The position numbers and the translations under genes are program-made. Positions 1 to 12,654 of a stretch of DNA of 64,000 nt are shown here, one piece after another; the stretch's first letter is position 1, and every line of letters starts with the position of its first letter. This stretch comes from Isoetes taiwanensis (lineage: Eukaryota; Streptophyta; Lycopodiopsida; Isoetales; Isoetaceae), in assembly GCA_021234155.1 (NCBI GenBank), contig JAJEKV010000039.1, positions 9,375,077 to 9,439,076 on the forward strand, read 5' to 3'. The notes under the pieces are model-generated. The model did no database searches. It worked only from the letters and a program-made list of their open reading frames with translations, and was not told the DNA's origin.

Positions 1-2790
1 GTATACATTGGAGGAAGAATTTATGGGAGGACATCCCTGCATCATGTGTAGTTTTTTTTCTATATAATGATTTTGAAATTCCTTTTTCATGGGAGGCCAT
101 ATACTTGTGGCAGTATAACAGTAAGCTCCGTCAATTTGTCCATCCATCCATCCATTTGCAGTTGTTGAATAGTTACTATGCAATGGATTAGTCCATCACT
201 TTGGTCTATATGGAAGACCATATTGGTTGTTTTCATTCAAGTTCACCACGGTAAAGAATGAACTATTTGTTGTGTAACAAGGATGCTCTTAGCTATAGTA
301 AGGAGTAATAAGGAGATCATTGTACTATTACTTATAGGGGCAATATGAAGGAATGAAGAAACCTCAATGGTGTGTAGCAATACCATTAAATAAAGGCGCA
401 ACAAACAAATTATACAGTTCAATTATCCAGATGAAATAGATACATGATTAGGAAATATCATCGAATTCTTGCAAAACTTGTGAAATCTTCAACATAAGAC
501 TTATAATGAAGAAACCTCCTTTATAGTGCTTAGTAACACCATTAAATAAAGGTACAAACAAGTAAATTATACAGCTTAGTTAATTAGATGAAGTAGATAC
601 ATGGTTATGAAATCTCATCAAATCCTTGCAAGATATGTGAAATTTCAATATAAGATACTCCTGCCAATGAAATCTTAGTACTCACAGCAACTCAACCAAT
701 CATGATAATGGAAAGTCGCTCTTCCAGAGCTCAAAAAACCTATTGTAAAATTGTTCACCTGTAAAATTAATGCTAAGTACATGAAGCAAAGGTTCTCCTT
801 ACAAAGATGGGACAATAAACCAGTTGTTTAGCCTTCAACTCTATAGTAAAGAAGTGAGCTTTTCAAACAGTACCGACGAATCACAAGTTTTTTGTACGTC
901 TTATCGATGTAAAATTTCATATCATACTGCTATCACTTCTATGAACAAACTATTGAACATTTTTCAGAAATGAAGAAATCTGCAAACCTCTAAAGGACCT
1001 TTCCATCACATGAGAAGATCACTAGACACAAGCAGAAATATCTAGCATTATAACAGGGGTTTTTTTTGTGATTTTATACACTTTTTGTCATGGTTTTCAT
1101 ATGATTTCACGGGCATATTCACGTGGACGTACTAAACAGTATTTCTAGAGTGCACCCATTTGTTAGCCATTGATTTTAAAGAAGAGGGAAAATCGTGTGG
1201 TTGTGGGGCTTTTATTGTTTGCATGTTTTTTTGGTTTAGGTTTTAAATCTTAAGTTAATATTAGGTTTGTGGTTAATATTAGGGTTTCTGATATTAGGGT
1301 TTGCGGTTATGGCAGTGCATCGATGGGTCTGATGGGTCAATGATTGGCAATAACAACTTTGAGGCTGTTGGGTCGTTGGGATTCATCCAAATCTGCCCGG
1401 TCTGAGAGGTTTTGTTCTTTGTGTTTGAGAAGAAGCGACAATTGATTGTAAAAATCGAGCCCGTTTTTGTTCGAGAAGCTGGCGGAAGCAGTGACGAGAA
1501 TCCACAAAGAGCTTGGGAATGGGTCACAGAAAAGATCTGGAATTCCTCCTTCCGGCAAAACACTTATCAATGTTAAATTTTAACACTACACATATTGTTT
1601 GATTTATCGAACATTTCGATGAAAAAGCTTGATGAGAGGGATATTTTATCACGAGCGTTACGATCTAGGGGCACTTAAGGTGGATGACTTGTAAAAGCTT
1701 TCGTCTTTGGCATCTTGTACTAGAAATCTAAAGCTCTTCATGTGCTTGCGGGGAGAGACTCACGAAGATGACATCGAACATCAGGCGAGAGGTTGCCTCT
1801 AAGCGGGGAAGATCTACTCATCATGTACAAGGTAGCCTTAGCACACACTACAACAGTTCATTCTTATGAGAAGGGATATTTATTTTGTTCATAAGCATGT
1901 CTAGTGGCTCTTATCATTTCTCCAGCAAATTAATCGGTTGAATTGATCATCGGTATTATTTTACGTTCAAAATCTGTTCTCTTCCATTTTCTTTGCTTGC
2001 TTCAATGCGAGACAAGATCCTCTTTTGCTTGGAAATTATTTCATGTAAAGAATTTTCTTGTAAGACCCTTCTGTTCATTGCTATATTTGTGTCAACATTC
2101 GATGCTCCGGTTATTGGCGAGAGGTAGCGTGATGCATTACGTGTAGCTTGTACATTTGCATTCTTTGCAAGAGTTCGTTGTAGGCTTCTCTTTAAAATTC
2201 GAGGCAGATTTGCAGTTCGTTGTATGTGCACACCAGCTTGTATATTTGACATTGTGTGCAGGCTGGCTTGCTAATCTATGTAACCATATTTGTGAGTATA
2301 TCCGACTTTATTTGTGAGTATATCCGACTTCTTCCATGAACTAAATTGCTGTTGTATATAAATGAGCATCCAAGGCTACATTTGTTGCTGAATTTTGCCA
2401 CCAATATAACTCCATGAATGTAATTTATCCAATTAGTCCGTTGTATGTATTTGAAGTTTTAAATTCTTATTATCTGCATCTCATATTCCTTGCTAGAAGA
2501 ACTTGGAATGGCTTTGAAGTTCTTGCTACATATAGAGATTGGTTGCCCTCTATTGTGGATTATGCAGAACGTAGTGGTTGTTCATGAACACCTCAACCAT
2601 GAAGGGCTTGGATGTCAAAGTGTGTTGTCCGCAAAAGTCTTGTGTGCAGTTCACAATAGTTTACACGATTCTTGTATTGCAATATTCAGATACAGATAAT
2701 GAATATAATGATTACATAAAATGTACTCATAGTTGTTTGCAATGGAAATAATTTGTTTGTCTTGATGTTATTGTGCTTTTTAGTAATTAA
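1..2790. other. No gene seen; AT-rich intergenic DNA
   Basis: No open frame here has recognisable protein similarity. A short CATC run lies near 140-157. There are a few TTAGGGTTT-like motifs at 1255-1310 (too few and too irregular to be a telomere array) and a 20-bp direct repeat (TTTGTGAGTATATCCGACTT) twice at about 2289-2330. The same content is present at 21932-24720. Confidence 0.6.
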
Positions 2791-2933
2791 TATTTAGGCC
2801 CATAAACTTTACCTATGTTTGCTTTGGTTAGGGCCCGAAGGGCCCAAAATTGTTTTTTATATAACAATAAACACACAACTACCATTAACATTATTAACAC
2901 AAACCATTACATTTAACACATTTAAATTAAAAT

Positions 2934-3246
2934 CCCCCTTAAACCCCTTTGGTTTGGGTGCATATTCACACGGGGGGTTATGTAGGGCAGCGAGAGCCCC
3001 AAAAATATATTTACAATACATGTACAAAATTAACACCATTAAGTACATTCTCTCAAATCTTATAGTATTTTGCAAACTTTAATATACAGTATACAAAAAC
3101 TTGTACGTGCATACCCCACAAACGAGGATCGCTATGTACGGTCCAGATCTTGGAATAAAGGGCAAATATGCCTATCCGACAGCTCTCGTTGCTCGGAGTA
3201 ACCCCCCGTGTGAATATGCACCCAAACCAAAGGGGGTTTAAGGGGG
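2934..3246. mobile_element. MITE-like element with ~48-bp terminal inverted repeats (left copy)
   Basis: The stretches 2934-2980 and 3199-3246 are almost perfect reverse complements (47 against 48 nt, one C extra). They enclose about 218 bp without coding potential. Short non-coding elements with long terminal inverted repeats are typical of MITEs or fold-back elements. I see no convincing target-site duplication, so the exact ends and superfamily are uncertain. The element lies immediately left of a LINE fragment. Confidence 0.6.
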
Positions 3247-3258
3247 CTATTATTAAGG

Positions 3259-4808
3259 GTTGGAAAGACATTTGTTCTGGTGTTCCATGGCTAAGTTATC
3301 GATGGCTGGCCGCATAACTGTAGCAAAGTCAGTTCTGAGTAGTACACATGTCTATATGGCATCCATCTTACTGGCACCGCAGACAAAGATGCAGCTCATT
3401 GTTCATACTGTTAGGAACTTTATCTAGGGCGGTATTGAAGAAGGAGCTGATGTTAAAATTAGTTGGGCGAAGTGCATTATGCCTAAACTTTGTGGGGGGC
3501 TGAGAACGACTCACTTTCTTCTCCAGAGCAAGGTGCTGATTTCTAAGTTCATATGGCGGATTCTAAATAATGCTGATAATTCTCCAGGTCTGCGTCTCAT
3601 TCACCAGTCTTTACAGATGTGCATTTCCTTCGGCTCTCCATCCATTAAGCCACTCTACCCATGGGCATTATTCTATCCATTTTCTCCATATCCTAATGCA
3701 TCTCCTTTCCACGAAGGTTGCTAGCTGCTTGAAGATTGTGCGCACTTTGTTTTAGTTCCATCCGATGGCCCACACAGATCCTACAACCAGTTGTTGGTGG
3801 GTCCCTTTGGATGACAATCGGGTGGATCGTCCCCTGGTCTCTTCTGCCATCCATTGACGTAGCGTCGATGGCGAGCAGCCGGTGAGCTCATAGTATCTGC
3901 ATGGTATAATGAGACAAGATTGTTGACGTGGAATGAGTTCAAATTGAAGTTCCTTCTCCTTCGTTGGGACCGTGACATTTGGGAAAAAGTAGCTGCTATT
4001 CTTCCTCCACATCCACAAGACATAGCTCCCCAGCTCTGGGTGGTTCATGGCAGTATCAAGGAGGAGCACCTAGTGCACTCGATGTATGTGGTCCTGCTTC
4101 ATCCTGAAGTGTTGCCTCCATCGCTAAAGTGGCCTTTAGTTATCCCTGAGCTTCATCGGAAAGCAGTCTGGCGATGGGTAATGGATAAATTGCTCCATCC
4201 TAAGCTATCTATCTTATGGTGGCAGATCATTCATAGATGCGTGCGGATAAACATTGATGTTCATAGATTTCGTCCAGATGTCTCTGTGATCTACCCTCTT
4301 TGCATGCAGAGGAATGAGACAATTGAGCACTGTTTTTTCTTGTGTCACCATGTTCGACTTGCTTGGCAGTGGCTTTTGAGCCTTTTCCATTGTGACTTGA
4401 ATAGTCAGCAGGGCCTATTGTCAGTCTATCCTAGTTCTTGGGACAAGGTGCAAAGAGGGCTTTCCACTTAGCGTCCGTTTGGATCATCTGGTCCATCTAG
4501 AAGAGACGAAATCTCCTCATCTTCAAGGGACATGTCTTTTCAGATATGCAAATGCTTAGCGATGCTCGTAGTCGCACTGTAAAGGTGTACAAGGTTCTTG
4601 CTTAAAGGATGACGTCAAAAGCTATCATTTGAGAGCGATATCTTCAAACTCAGACTTATTCATAGCCAGTTGTGCTCTTGATGATATATATTCTCTGCTT
4701 TTCAGTAGTGTTGCTCTAGTGGACATCTTCACCACTGGGTTTTGAGTCCCCCATGTACTCTTTGTATTCTTTTGAATAATAAAGGTCTACGTTCATCAAA
4801 AAAAAAAA
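3259..4808 (+). pseudogene. 5'-truncated LINE: RT C-terminus, zf-RVT domain, poly(A) tail (left copy)
   Basis: A frame at about 3288-3430 reads KLSMAGRITVAKSVLSS, the conserved block just after the catalytic core of plant L1-like reverse transcriptases. It runs on through ISWAKC and GGL blocks to about 3590. The open frame 3920-4471 carries a zf-RVT-type domain (WRWVMDKLLHPKLSILWWQ followed by YPLC and HCFFLC); the first zinc-ligand cysteine is replaced by Tyr. An AATAAA signal and an A-run at 4798-4808 mark the 3' end. In-frame stops show that it is dead. Everything upstream of the RT C-terminus is missing, as expected for 5' truncation during target-primed insertion. Confidence 0.8.
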
Positions 4809-5006
4809 GAATTTCTAGACGTATGTAGAATAAGAAAATTATACAACATTATTATCCAAAGCAAAAGAGCCTAATTCTGACAATAAAGTCTATTGATGAG
4901 TTTTTTGAAAAGACACTGACAAATTTTATGATTGTATTATTACTTCTATATTCATCATCGTACTCTTTGCAAAATGTTAACAGGATATAAATTTCACAAA
5001 TCCCCC

Positions 5007-5820
5007 TTTTTTTTTTTTTTGAAGGACGACAAACTTTATTAAAACTCTAAGCCAAAAGCCAGATACAAATGCAGAGGCGGGAATAAAATCTCAGAGGATA
5101 ATCATGATCCACTCAGTAGAACCACCAGCCTATGAATAAGACAACACACTCAAATGGAACTCAAATATCAACTGTCGCTTGGCAAGAGCAAGTGAAGAGC
5201 AATGGTGGGCCTTAGCAATTCTAGCATGTGCGTCCTGGAGGACAACTGCAGGAGGAATATTCAAACCCTGAAAGATACCCAATCTTCTGCGCTTTTAGAT
5301 GAACCACAACAACCATCCTGATGCTAAATGAAATGCTTGGCTCCGCAACTTATTTCAAGTATTCGGATAAATAGCCAGGAACACTTGCTAATTTCAATGT
5401 CACATGAAAAAGAGAAAGCAGCCAAGACTAAACGGGCTGGAGATGATCACATAAAAAGAAACAATGCTCAATAGTCTCATCCCTTTGCTTGCACAGTGGG
5501 CAAAATGCTGACACTCGAGGATCGAATCTGTGGACAAGCACATTCACACGAGGGCACCTGTGAAGAATCTGCCACCAAAGCACAACCACCTTAAGATGAA
5601 GTAGTTTATCCCAAGCCCAAGTCCACATACGTCTCCAACTAGGAGTGGGAGCTGAATGGCAGAAGGATATCACCATTGACAAGTAGCCTATACATAGAGT
5701 TCACACGCCTATGCTCGTGAACACTCTGGTGGGAAATCCACATGCACCCTTCAATAGCCTCTGGAGCAACCAATGGCAGAGTTCACAAAATCTTGACAAA
5801 TATAGTAATAGTATCTCAAT
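5007..5820 (-). pseudogene. LINE 3' fragment, reverse orientation, zf-RVT domain (left copy)
   Basis: A T-run at 5007-5020 is the reverse complement of a poly(A) tail. Upstream of it (at higher coordinates) the minus-strand frame 5428-5682 encodes WAWDKLLHLKVVVLWWQ followed by CPLC and HCFFLC, a complete zf-RVT cysteine set. This is a different subfamily from the plus-strand LINE at 3259-4808, and its last ~600 bp recur at 26950-27745 and 63310-63680. The 5' end fades out near 5820, so only the C-terminus and 3' UTR remain. Confidence 0.8.
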
Positions 5821-5950
5821 TTTAACTCAGTGCAGAAAGCGAAATCTTCACTGATATAGTAGTAATATTTGAATTTTAGGAACTTTGCACTCACTTGGAC
5901 AAACAATGGTCGGCTTCATACAATCCCTAAATAACAAAGGACTTGTAATT

Positions 5951-6179
<229 letters not shown>

Positions 6180-8190
6180 TTTTTCTTTGATGCCGACACT
6201 TTCACAATGATAAGTTGCACCATTGCTAATTTTTGAGCTATGTTCTACCTAGGTTAGTTGAGAAGCCTCATCTTTTGGTCCATGTGTTGGGGAGAAAAGC
6301 TGAAATTCAAACTGTTAGATGTCACTATCAAACTGCATGCCAGAGAAAAATCGCAATCCAACTTCTCTGTTGTATGCCTATTTATTACTATAGTTTATAT
6401 ACTATTTGTTTGATTCCTCAAGTATTTATAGTATGTCATGTGTGCATGCATGGTAGATTTGGTATATGAGGGGAGAATTTGAGTTTATACTTTATTTCAA
6501 ATATGTTAATTACTTCTCACATAAGGACATCTGATGATGAAAGTAAAGGAAGTAACAGAATAGAAAATGGTTCGTCATTAATCAGAAAGATGTCATCACG
6601 TCGCACTACCCAAAATGGAAGTAGGGCTCATGATTTTGTTGAACTGGTCGACGAATCAACAACAACAGGTTGGTTCTTCACCAAGGGGTAGATTCCTGTC
6701 AATTTGCTAGCTCCCCGCTTTCAAATTTTGTAGGGGAATAGAGCTTGGCCCTTTTTGCAGCAAGAACATACTCTCTCACAGTTGCTGCTAGTCGCGGGGC
6801 CCCTACCACTGTTGCGGAAGGGTAGCCCCAAGCTCCGTTCCCCTATACATAAAGAAAACAGAGCTCTAAGGGAATATAACGAAATAGACACGTTGAAATT
6901 CATAAAGCAGAAGGCAAGACTTTTGAAATGCCATAAAGATAACAAATAGTCAACTATCTTAGAAGCTATTGTTTTTGGTTCAATTTTTAAACCACATCGT
7001 ACATATTCATCTTGACTTTGTCTTCATTAGTGCATTATTCTTTTTGTCCTCGTGCAGTTTTTAAGTGAACTAGTATCCACTTTATTTATTTGGGTTTAGC
7101 ATCAAGTTTGTGGTTTATACCATGTTGATGTGACATAAATTGAGCCCTTGATTTCCAACTATGGACATGCATGCCACCAAAATTCCACCTCTTCATTGTT
7201 GTAACTTTATAGAATCATTATACACTATTATTCATTGGAATACCTCTTCTACAATCCATTGATGTTACAAGTCTAGCTCCTTAAAAGTGATCTCCTTAAC
7301 CACAATTTAAAATTATCTCATCAAAAGCATGTCACATGATACATTTAAAATAAAGGGAACATAACAAAATGCATTGTGATTTGTGCAAGCTTTTATGCCC
7401 TCAATGTAGTGTTCTTAATTTAGAAAAAGAAAGGATTTGCACGTTGCCCTTCCAATGCATAGGGCCCTAGAATTATTTCCAAAAGGTGGCAAAGCAACAC
7501 GCATTCTAGCTCCCATATAAGAAAAGCTCAATGCACTATGATTTTAAACAAATTAGGGGACACAAGTTAACATGACGTGGAAGAGAATCAAATTGACACA
7601 TCTTTATGTCGAAGTGCAACATTTGAAGATTCTTCTTTTCATTGATGGAACATTATAAACAATAAAGTGCTGGCTAATATACTTATGCCATGCTTATTCA
7701 TCATGACAACTTTAGTTTAATTAACTTCTATTCAGCAAATAATCACGATTGTCGGGCATTTGTTTATGGAAGAAAGGAAGAAGATGAAATAATTAACTAA
7801 AGCAAATTGCTCCTTCAAGTTTTTTGAGAATATCAATACCAGTTTTCCTCTTAAAAGTAGCATGCATATAATCTATTATAGTTGATTGGTAGAATACCAA
7901 CAACTAATTTGAAATTCTCACATTATCCCCTATATAGTATAACATATACTTGCACTCTTGACTTGGATCACAACTATAAGCCATGATTTATTTTTATTTT
8001 TGTTAGGGTATAACTTTATTTACTCTAGGATATATGTATAAAGCCACATGCAGGAGTGCACCAATCTGCGATGTGAGATGGGGGTAGCTATGTGGCACCA
8101 TTTTGCACTATTGTCCATTCCAACCTAGGGTAGATTTAGATAAGTTCCCCATATTTCTACCTTTTTTGGCTTGCCATGTTAATGAGAATC
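6180..8190. other. No gene recognised; intergenic DNA
   Basis: The stretch 6479-6691 has a Ser/Arg/Asn-rich open frame bordered by possible splice-like sequence, but it matches nothing I recognise and is disturbed in the right copy. The stretch 6960-8100 is almost identical in both copies (28880-30060) and shows no coding or structural signal. Confidence 0.5.
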
Positions 8191-8199
8191 TAAGGACTA

Positions 8200-9640
8200 T
8201 ATCCACCACATCAAGCAGCCTATCCTTGGCATCATCTGCTCAAGCAGTTGTGTCCATTACTTAAGTACCTCCAGTATGTAAGATGCGACTGCCTATAAAA
8301 GCGCATCTAGAGATTGAGTTGGAACCAAGAAAACTACATATTTTTCTCAATTAGCCATAAATGCCTGAAAAATCTGGAGTATATGGCATTCATCTTCTAG
8401 AACTCTTGGCTGACAATACATATATATTCTAGGCTCTCGTGATAGCCCATCTACCTGTCTTAATTCTGAGTTGGTATACATCTAAATGAATAGTTGCAAT
8501 GCTCCCCACATCTTTTCATACCTCAGATGTGCCAACATTATGATACATAGGCCAGAGTAGGGTCCCTTGTAATATCTTTACCTTTTCCATGCTACTGGTA
8601 CCCCAAAGTTTTCTCAACAAAAACAAGTATCCATATATTGTTTCAATTGAGTAAGATCTGCATTATCATTCATCTTTATACTGGGATGTTTTGAACAACT
8701 CACCTTAGCCAGTTTAGTGTTTCTTCTTCTTGCAAGATTTTTATTTTTTAACCAATATTGGCCATGGCAAGTATGTGTAGAAAGTGTGTATCCCTATGTT
8801 AATCTTTTGGCAGCAAGCATATGGTGTTCCATTGTCGCCCAGTAAAGAGGTAAAATCATCTCTTCTGTAGAAAGATGTGATACGAAAGAGTAATCTGACC
8901 CATAGTGCATGAGTGAAAAAAGCTTTCTATCTAAACACGTTTCAAACTAGGGAACAGTCGTAAAGATCTGCATTGAGTAGTTATTCTGCATAGCTATAGA
9001 GCACATTTATGCTTTTGTGTATACAAGAATCCCAATGTATCTTAGTCATGTTCACCTTATGATAGTTGTATATCTGCATCACCTCCATCAATTGTCCCGC
9101 CCCTAGTATGTGATTGGGGTGATCTAGACTGTTGTGAAGAGAAAAGAACCAAAATCTTGGTCTTGACCAAGTTGACTTGCATCGAATTTTTTCGCAAAAG
9201 CTACTCAGAATAGCAATATTTGCATATTGGCTAGCATATGCGCTAAGAGAACAAAATTGTCTGCATAGAGCAATTGTCTAATGATATAATGATCAAGAGA
9301 TGCATCTCCACACCCATATTCGAAAACTCAATCTTCAAAATGGTCAATATATAACCAAATAATGTACAAAGGAGAGTGGACAGCCCTAATATACTGCGGC
9401 GTTATTGTTGACAAGAATATCTGATGGCAGCATTCGAGTTGGTGCTTCTTCATAAAGCATGTATGCAATATTCTGCAACTCATGCGATACACTCAATTGC
9501 AACAATCTCCTCCATAGTTCTCAATAGGAATTATGTCAAAATCTTTTGTGAGACCCCCAATACAACAGTAGAGATCTTATAGTTTATTGCAACTATCTCT
9601 AGTAAGATGTGTGGCATGAAGATATGGTCAATAACAAACT
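8200..9640 (-). pseudogene. Degenerate LINE reverse transcriptase, minus strand (left copy)
   Basis: The minus strand reads IIRQLLYADNFVLLS around 9225-9290. This is the catalytic YxDD box of a LINE reverse transcriptase with the last Asp changed to Asn (YADN, 9256-9267). The preceding GLSTLLCTLFGYILTILK corresponds to the GCPLSPLLF block. The same architecture is seen less decayed at 55430-55690 (YADDVDLIA), so these probably belong to related families. Multiple stops and frameshifts make it non-functional. The outer limits are approximate, set by where RT-like translation can still be followed. Confidence 0.6.
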
Positions 9641-9719
9641 ATAGATTTAGCTCTAAATCCAGATCACTGCCCAAGTGGTCAAACGTTTTTGAAAAATGTT
9701 TTGCAGGTAATAACTAACA

Positions 9720-10745
9720 TTTATTGTGTAGTAATTGGAAGGACTATTTCTTTCACCAGCCTTTTAAAATGATTCAACTTTGCTGATTGTCCAGTCTGAA
9801 GGGAATTCATCATATAAATGCTCAAATGCTAGTGAGTAGTGGGAATGACAAGCAAGTTTCAAGCTCAATACTAAACATTTGAAGGATGGTGAATTTACTA
9901 CAGGTTGTAGGAATGCTTGGTCCCATGAGTTCTCTTCTATTGGTGGTATGGCTGGCATTGTTGCTGCCCTTAGGACTGTTAAAGGCGGTGGGATCGTGCA
10001 TAGATGGTCTAAGCTAGAGGCCAATTAGCCAGGTTATATCAGGAGTTACAGAGATATCATCTCTTACCCCTTCTTCTAGTATTTGGGAGAAAGCAACCTT
10101 GACATAGATTAAAGCCATTGAGATAGCTCACAAGAACCAAGCCAGGGTAAAGGACGGTTTGGAATGGTTTAGATCTGGTGATAGGTGCTCTCACTTCCTT
10201 TTTTTGAGCTACTAAGAGAAGATGTATGATGGCCTCTATTAATTCCCTTATTTTGCCTAATGGCTCGGAGATTTAGCAGTGACTCCACGACCATTTTTCT
10301 TCCTTATTTGTCAGACAATAGTTTGCCCTTTCAGGAGGATATGCAATTTATGGTCTTGTCGAAGGTATACCCCATCAGTAGATCAATGTGCACACCTAGA
10401 ATATCACCATTAATGACTTGCATTTAACTGCTTCTCTTTTAATGAAAGACAAGTGCCCTAGTCTAGATGGTCTTCCAATGGAATTTTCTTAGCAATATTT
10501 TGATTGGTTGGATTGTGATCTCTAGAATAGTTTCTGTGAGTTTCGTAGGTTTAGAAGTTTGGACAAGATTCAAAATACAGGCTGCATTTCCCTCTTTCTC
10601 AAGTGTAAGGAGCCAAAAAACAATATCTGACTGGTGCCTTATCACATTACTATCTTTCGTATATAAAATCTTTGCTAAGACCCTTGCAGACAATCTATCT
10701 TAACTTAGATTTGTCTAAGGCATATGATAGTGTGGCCTAGATTCA
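9720..10745 (+). pseudogene. LINE fragment, endonuclease-RT linker and RT fingers (left copy)
   Basis: The plus-strand frames can be read as a LINE polyprotein. KDGLEWFRSGDRCSHF at about 10150-10200 is the W..GDRNTKFFH-type block before the RT. LMKDKCPSLDGLP at about 10437-10475 matches the GKSPGPDGLP block. DWCLITLLSFVYKIFAK at about 10630-10680 matches the DWRPI.L....YKI.AK block. LDLSKAYDSV at about 10703-10733 matches the motif carrying the first catalytic Asp. Homology stops soon after, so the palm with the YADD box is missing. Stops and frameshifts occur between blocks. Confidence 0.75.
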
Positions 10746-11089
10746 CCTAGATTGCAGTTGGTGAGGGAGGCACTTGCACATGCGTTTCTTTTGGGAAGCG
10801 TCACCAAGGGCATAAGCATGCTACACCCTATTACAACAAGTACTAATAAGGGACTATAAAACTACCTAAAAAAATAATGTCTCAATAACTAACAAGCATT
10901 AAATTGGATGCATTTATTTTGGCCTCAATAGTGTTGTCTTTATCTTAACCTTCAATATTAACATGATTGTAATTTTATCTTGAATTTTTGTATTAGTTTT
11001 GATAAAAAGAACTAGAAAGCAGTACTCAATCCAGAAATAAGTAATGCAAGTAATTTGGCGGGTTCCAAGAGTAGTAGGGCGTAGCATAC

Positions 11090-11700
11090 TTATGCCCCCG
11101 AAACCTCTTCTTCCTTGGTGCCTCTTTTATCAGCTATGACATTTCCTAATGTCTCCTTTTTTTGAAAGGCTTGTTAGAGTCTTGCGAGATAGTACAGACC
11201 TTATTTCATATCAATCATATTGCATTGAGTGCTCCTTATTGGTGGATCCTGTGAAAAGTTATTTTTCACTTTGTGTCTTAGTCATCTATTAATTCAATGG
11301 TGTTAGAGGTTAGCATGAATCTTGACAGTTGCAACATGGTATGATTCTTGCCAATTAGTGATGTGGGAGGTCTTTTGAGCCAAATTCTTGTTGTCTCAAT
11401 GGGATAGACATATTTGGCCAAAGGTTGTTGGTACTCTGCCATTTGTTGCTCTAGAGTCTATTGATGGGCGCATGTGAATTCCTTACCAAAGTATTTTTGA
11501 GCATAGGGTCATGAAGCATATCTATAAGCTGCTTGTCAATGGTGTCATCCTTTCACCATCCACTAAGTGGTCCCTTCAGCTCCTCCCCCTCCCCCCTCCC
11601 CCCCAGCTGGAGACATACGTGGACTTCGACTCATGGCTCTGCATGTTATATCTGTGTTTAAGGAAACCTTTAACTGTCATATCTATTGTAAAAATGCCCT
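11090..11700 (+). pseudogene. LINE C-terminal fragment (left copy)
   Basis: The frame around 11500-11560 (RVMKHIYKLLVNGVILSPS) is clearly related to the HRRVNSMYKLLVNGDILTP stretch of the LINE at 5007-5820, just upstream of its zf-RVT domain. The region before it (from about 11090) is compatible with RT connection sequence but is full of stops. A C-rich stretch interrupts it at 11581-11602. Limits are approximate. Confidence 0.5.
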
Positions 11701-12650
11701 ACTCATGACTTGCACTTGCTGGAACTTCAAGTGGAGAACATCCAAACTTCTCATGTATATTAGCTTAACAATACCTTCTTTTTGCAAGAGTAGTTGTATG
11801 CTTCGCGAACAACCAATAAAGTTCCTTCACCACTTTGTCGAAATTTATGGTGAAAGCTTGAGTTACCAAGAGAGTCTTCATGTTGCAAACTTTGGAGACC
11901 CTGCAGTTTCAAGTCAGGGCTCCTCCTATATTCTTCTAATGGTGTGTTTGAGTTGCATAGAGATGTTGATCTCCTCTGAATTTGAAGAATATATTTTGGA
12001 TCCCAGTTGCATCGCATCTTTGGTAGTCCACCATCAGTAATGGAAGATAAATCAGGACGATTTAGGTCCATATTGGAAGAAAAAGCATTATTGGGGAAAA
12101 GAACAAAGTTGTTCCGAAATTGGCTTTGCATCCAAAAGCTAGAATTCCGTTCCATTTGAAATGCCATTATTTTTTGTTCCTTGCAATCCAATATTCCAAT
12201 TCTGTCTAGAATGTGCTCACGTTGTCCATTACTTGTGAGGGATTTCGTTCTTTATCTGGTGCTAGGATAAGTAGATTGGCTATCTAAAGGCTAGTCTAGT
12301 CATAAAAATCAAGTATTGCTTGCAACTATCACAGGCCTACAATCAGAATACAAGGTAGTATCTATGAATCTGCAACTAAGTTTATAAAAAACAGAATTCA
12401 ACTAATAATGTGACACCAAGTATATTCAAATCTTTTCAATCCCCATTGAATTTATCTAAATTGTTTATGTTCGAAAAAGGACCAAAGCATGTTTATAAAA
12501 ATTAATAAATAGATTGCATTTGTCGTTGGATTGAAATCAATAATGGAGCATATGTTGAAAACACACAAATATGCAAACATAAGAAGACATTAATGTCTTT
12601 AGGTCACAAAGAGATACATCTAACCGAACATGTATCAGCTTGATTAATAT
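11701..12650. other. Unassigned decayed sequence
   Basis: Overlapping frames of 140-157 residues exist on both strands (11567-12040 plus, 11760-12191 minus), but neither stays open in the right copy (33610-34565) and neither shows a motif I can name. From 12200 to 12650 I see only AT-rich sequence. Confidence 0.4.
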
Positions 12651-12654
12651 TGGT

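Noticed and set aside
1255-1310. TTAGGGTTT motifs resembling plant telomere repeats (TTTAGGG)
   Set aside because: Only two or three irregular copies occur among other sequence; no array, so no interstitial telomere claim.
6479-6691. Ser/Arg/Asn-rich 70-residue frame that could be an exon
   Set aside because: No recognisable domain, no convincing partner exons, and the frame is interrupted in the right copy.
11567-12191. Overlapping 157- and 143-residue frames on opposite strands
   Set aside because: Neither remains open in the right copy and neither shows a family motif, so I left them as unassigned decay.
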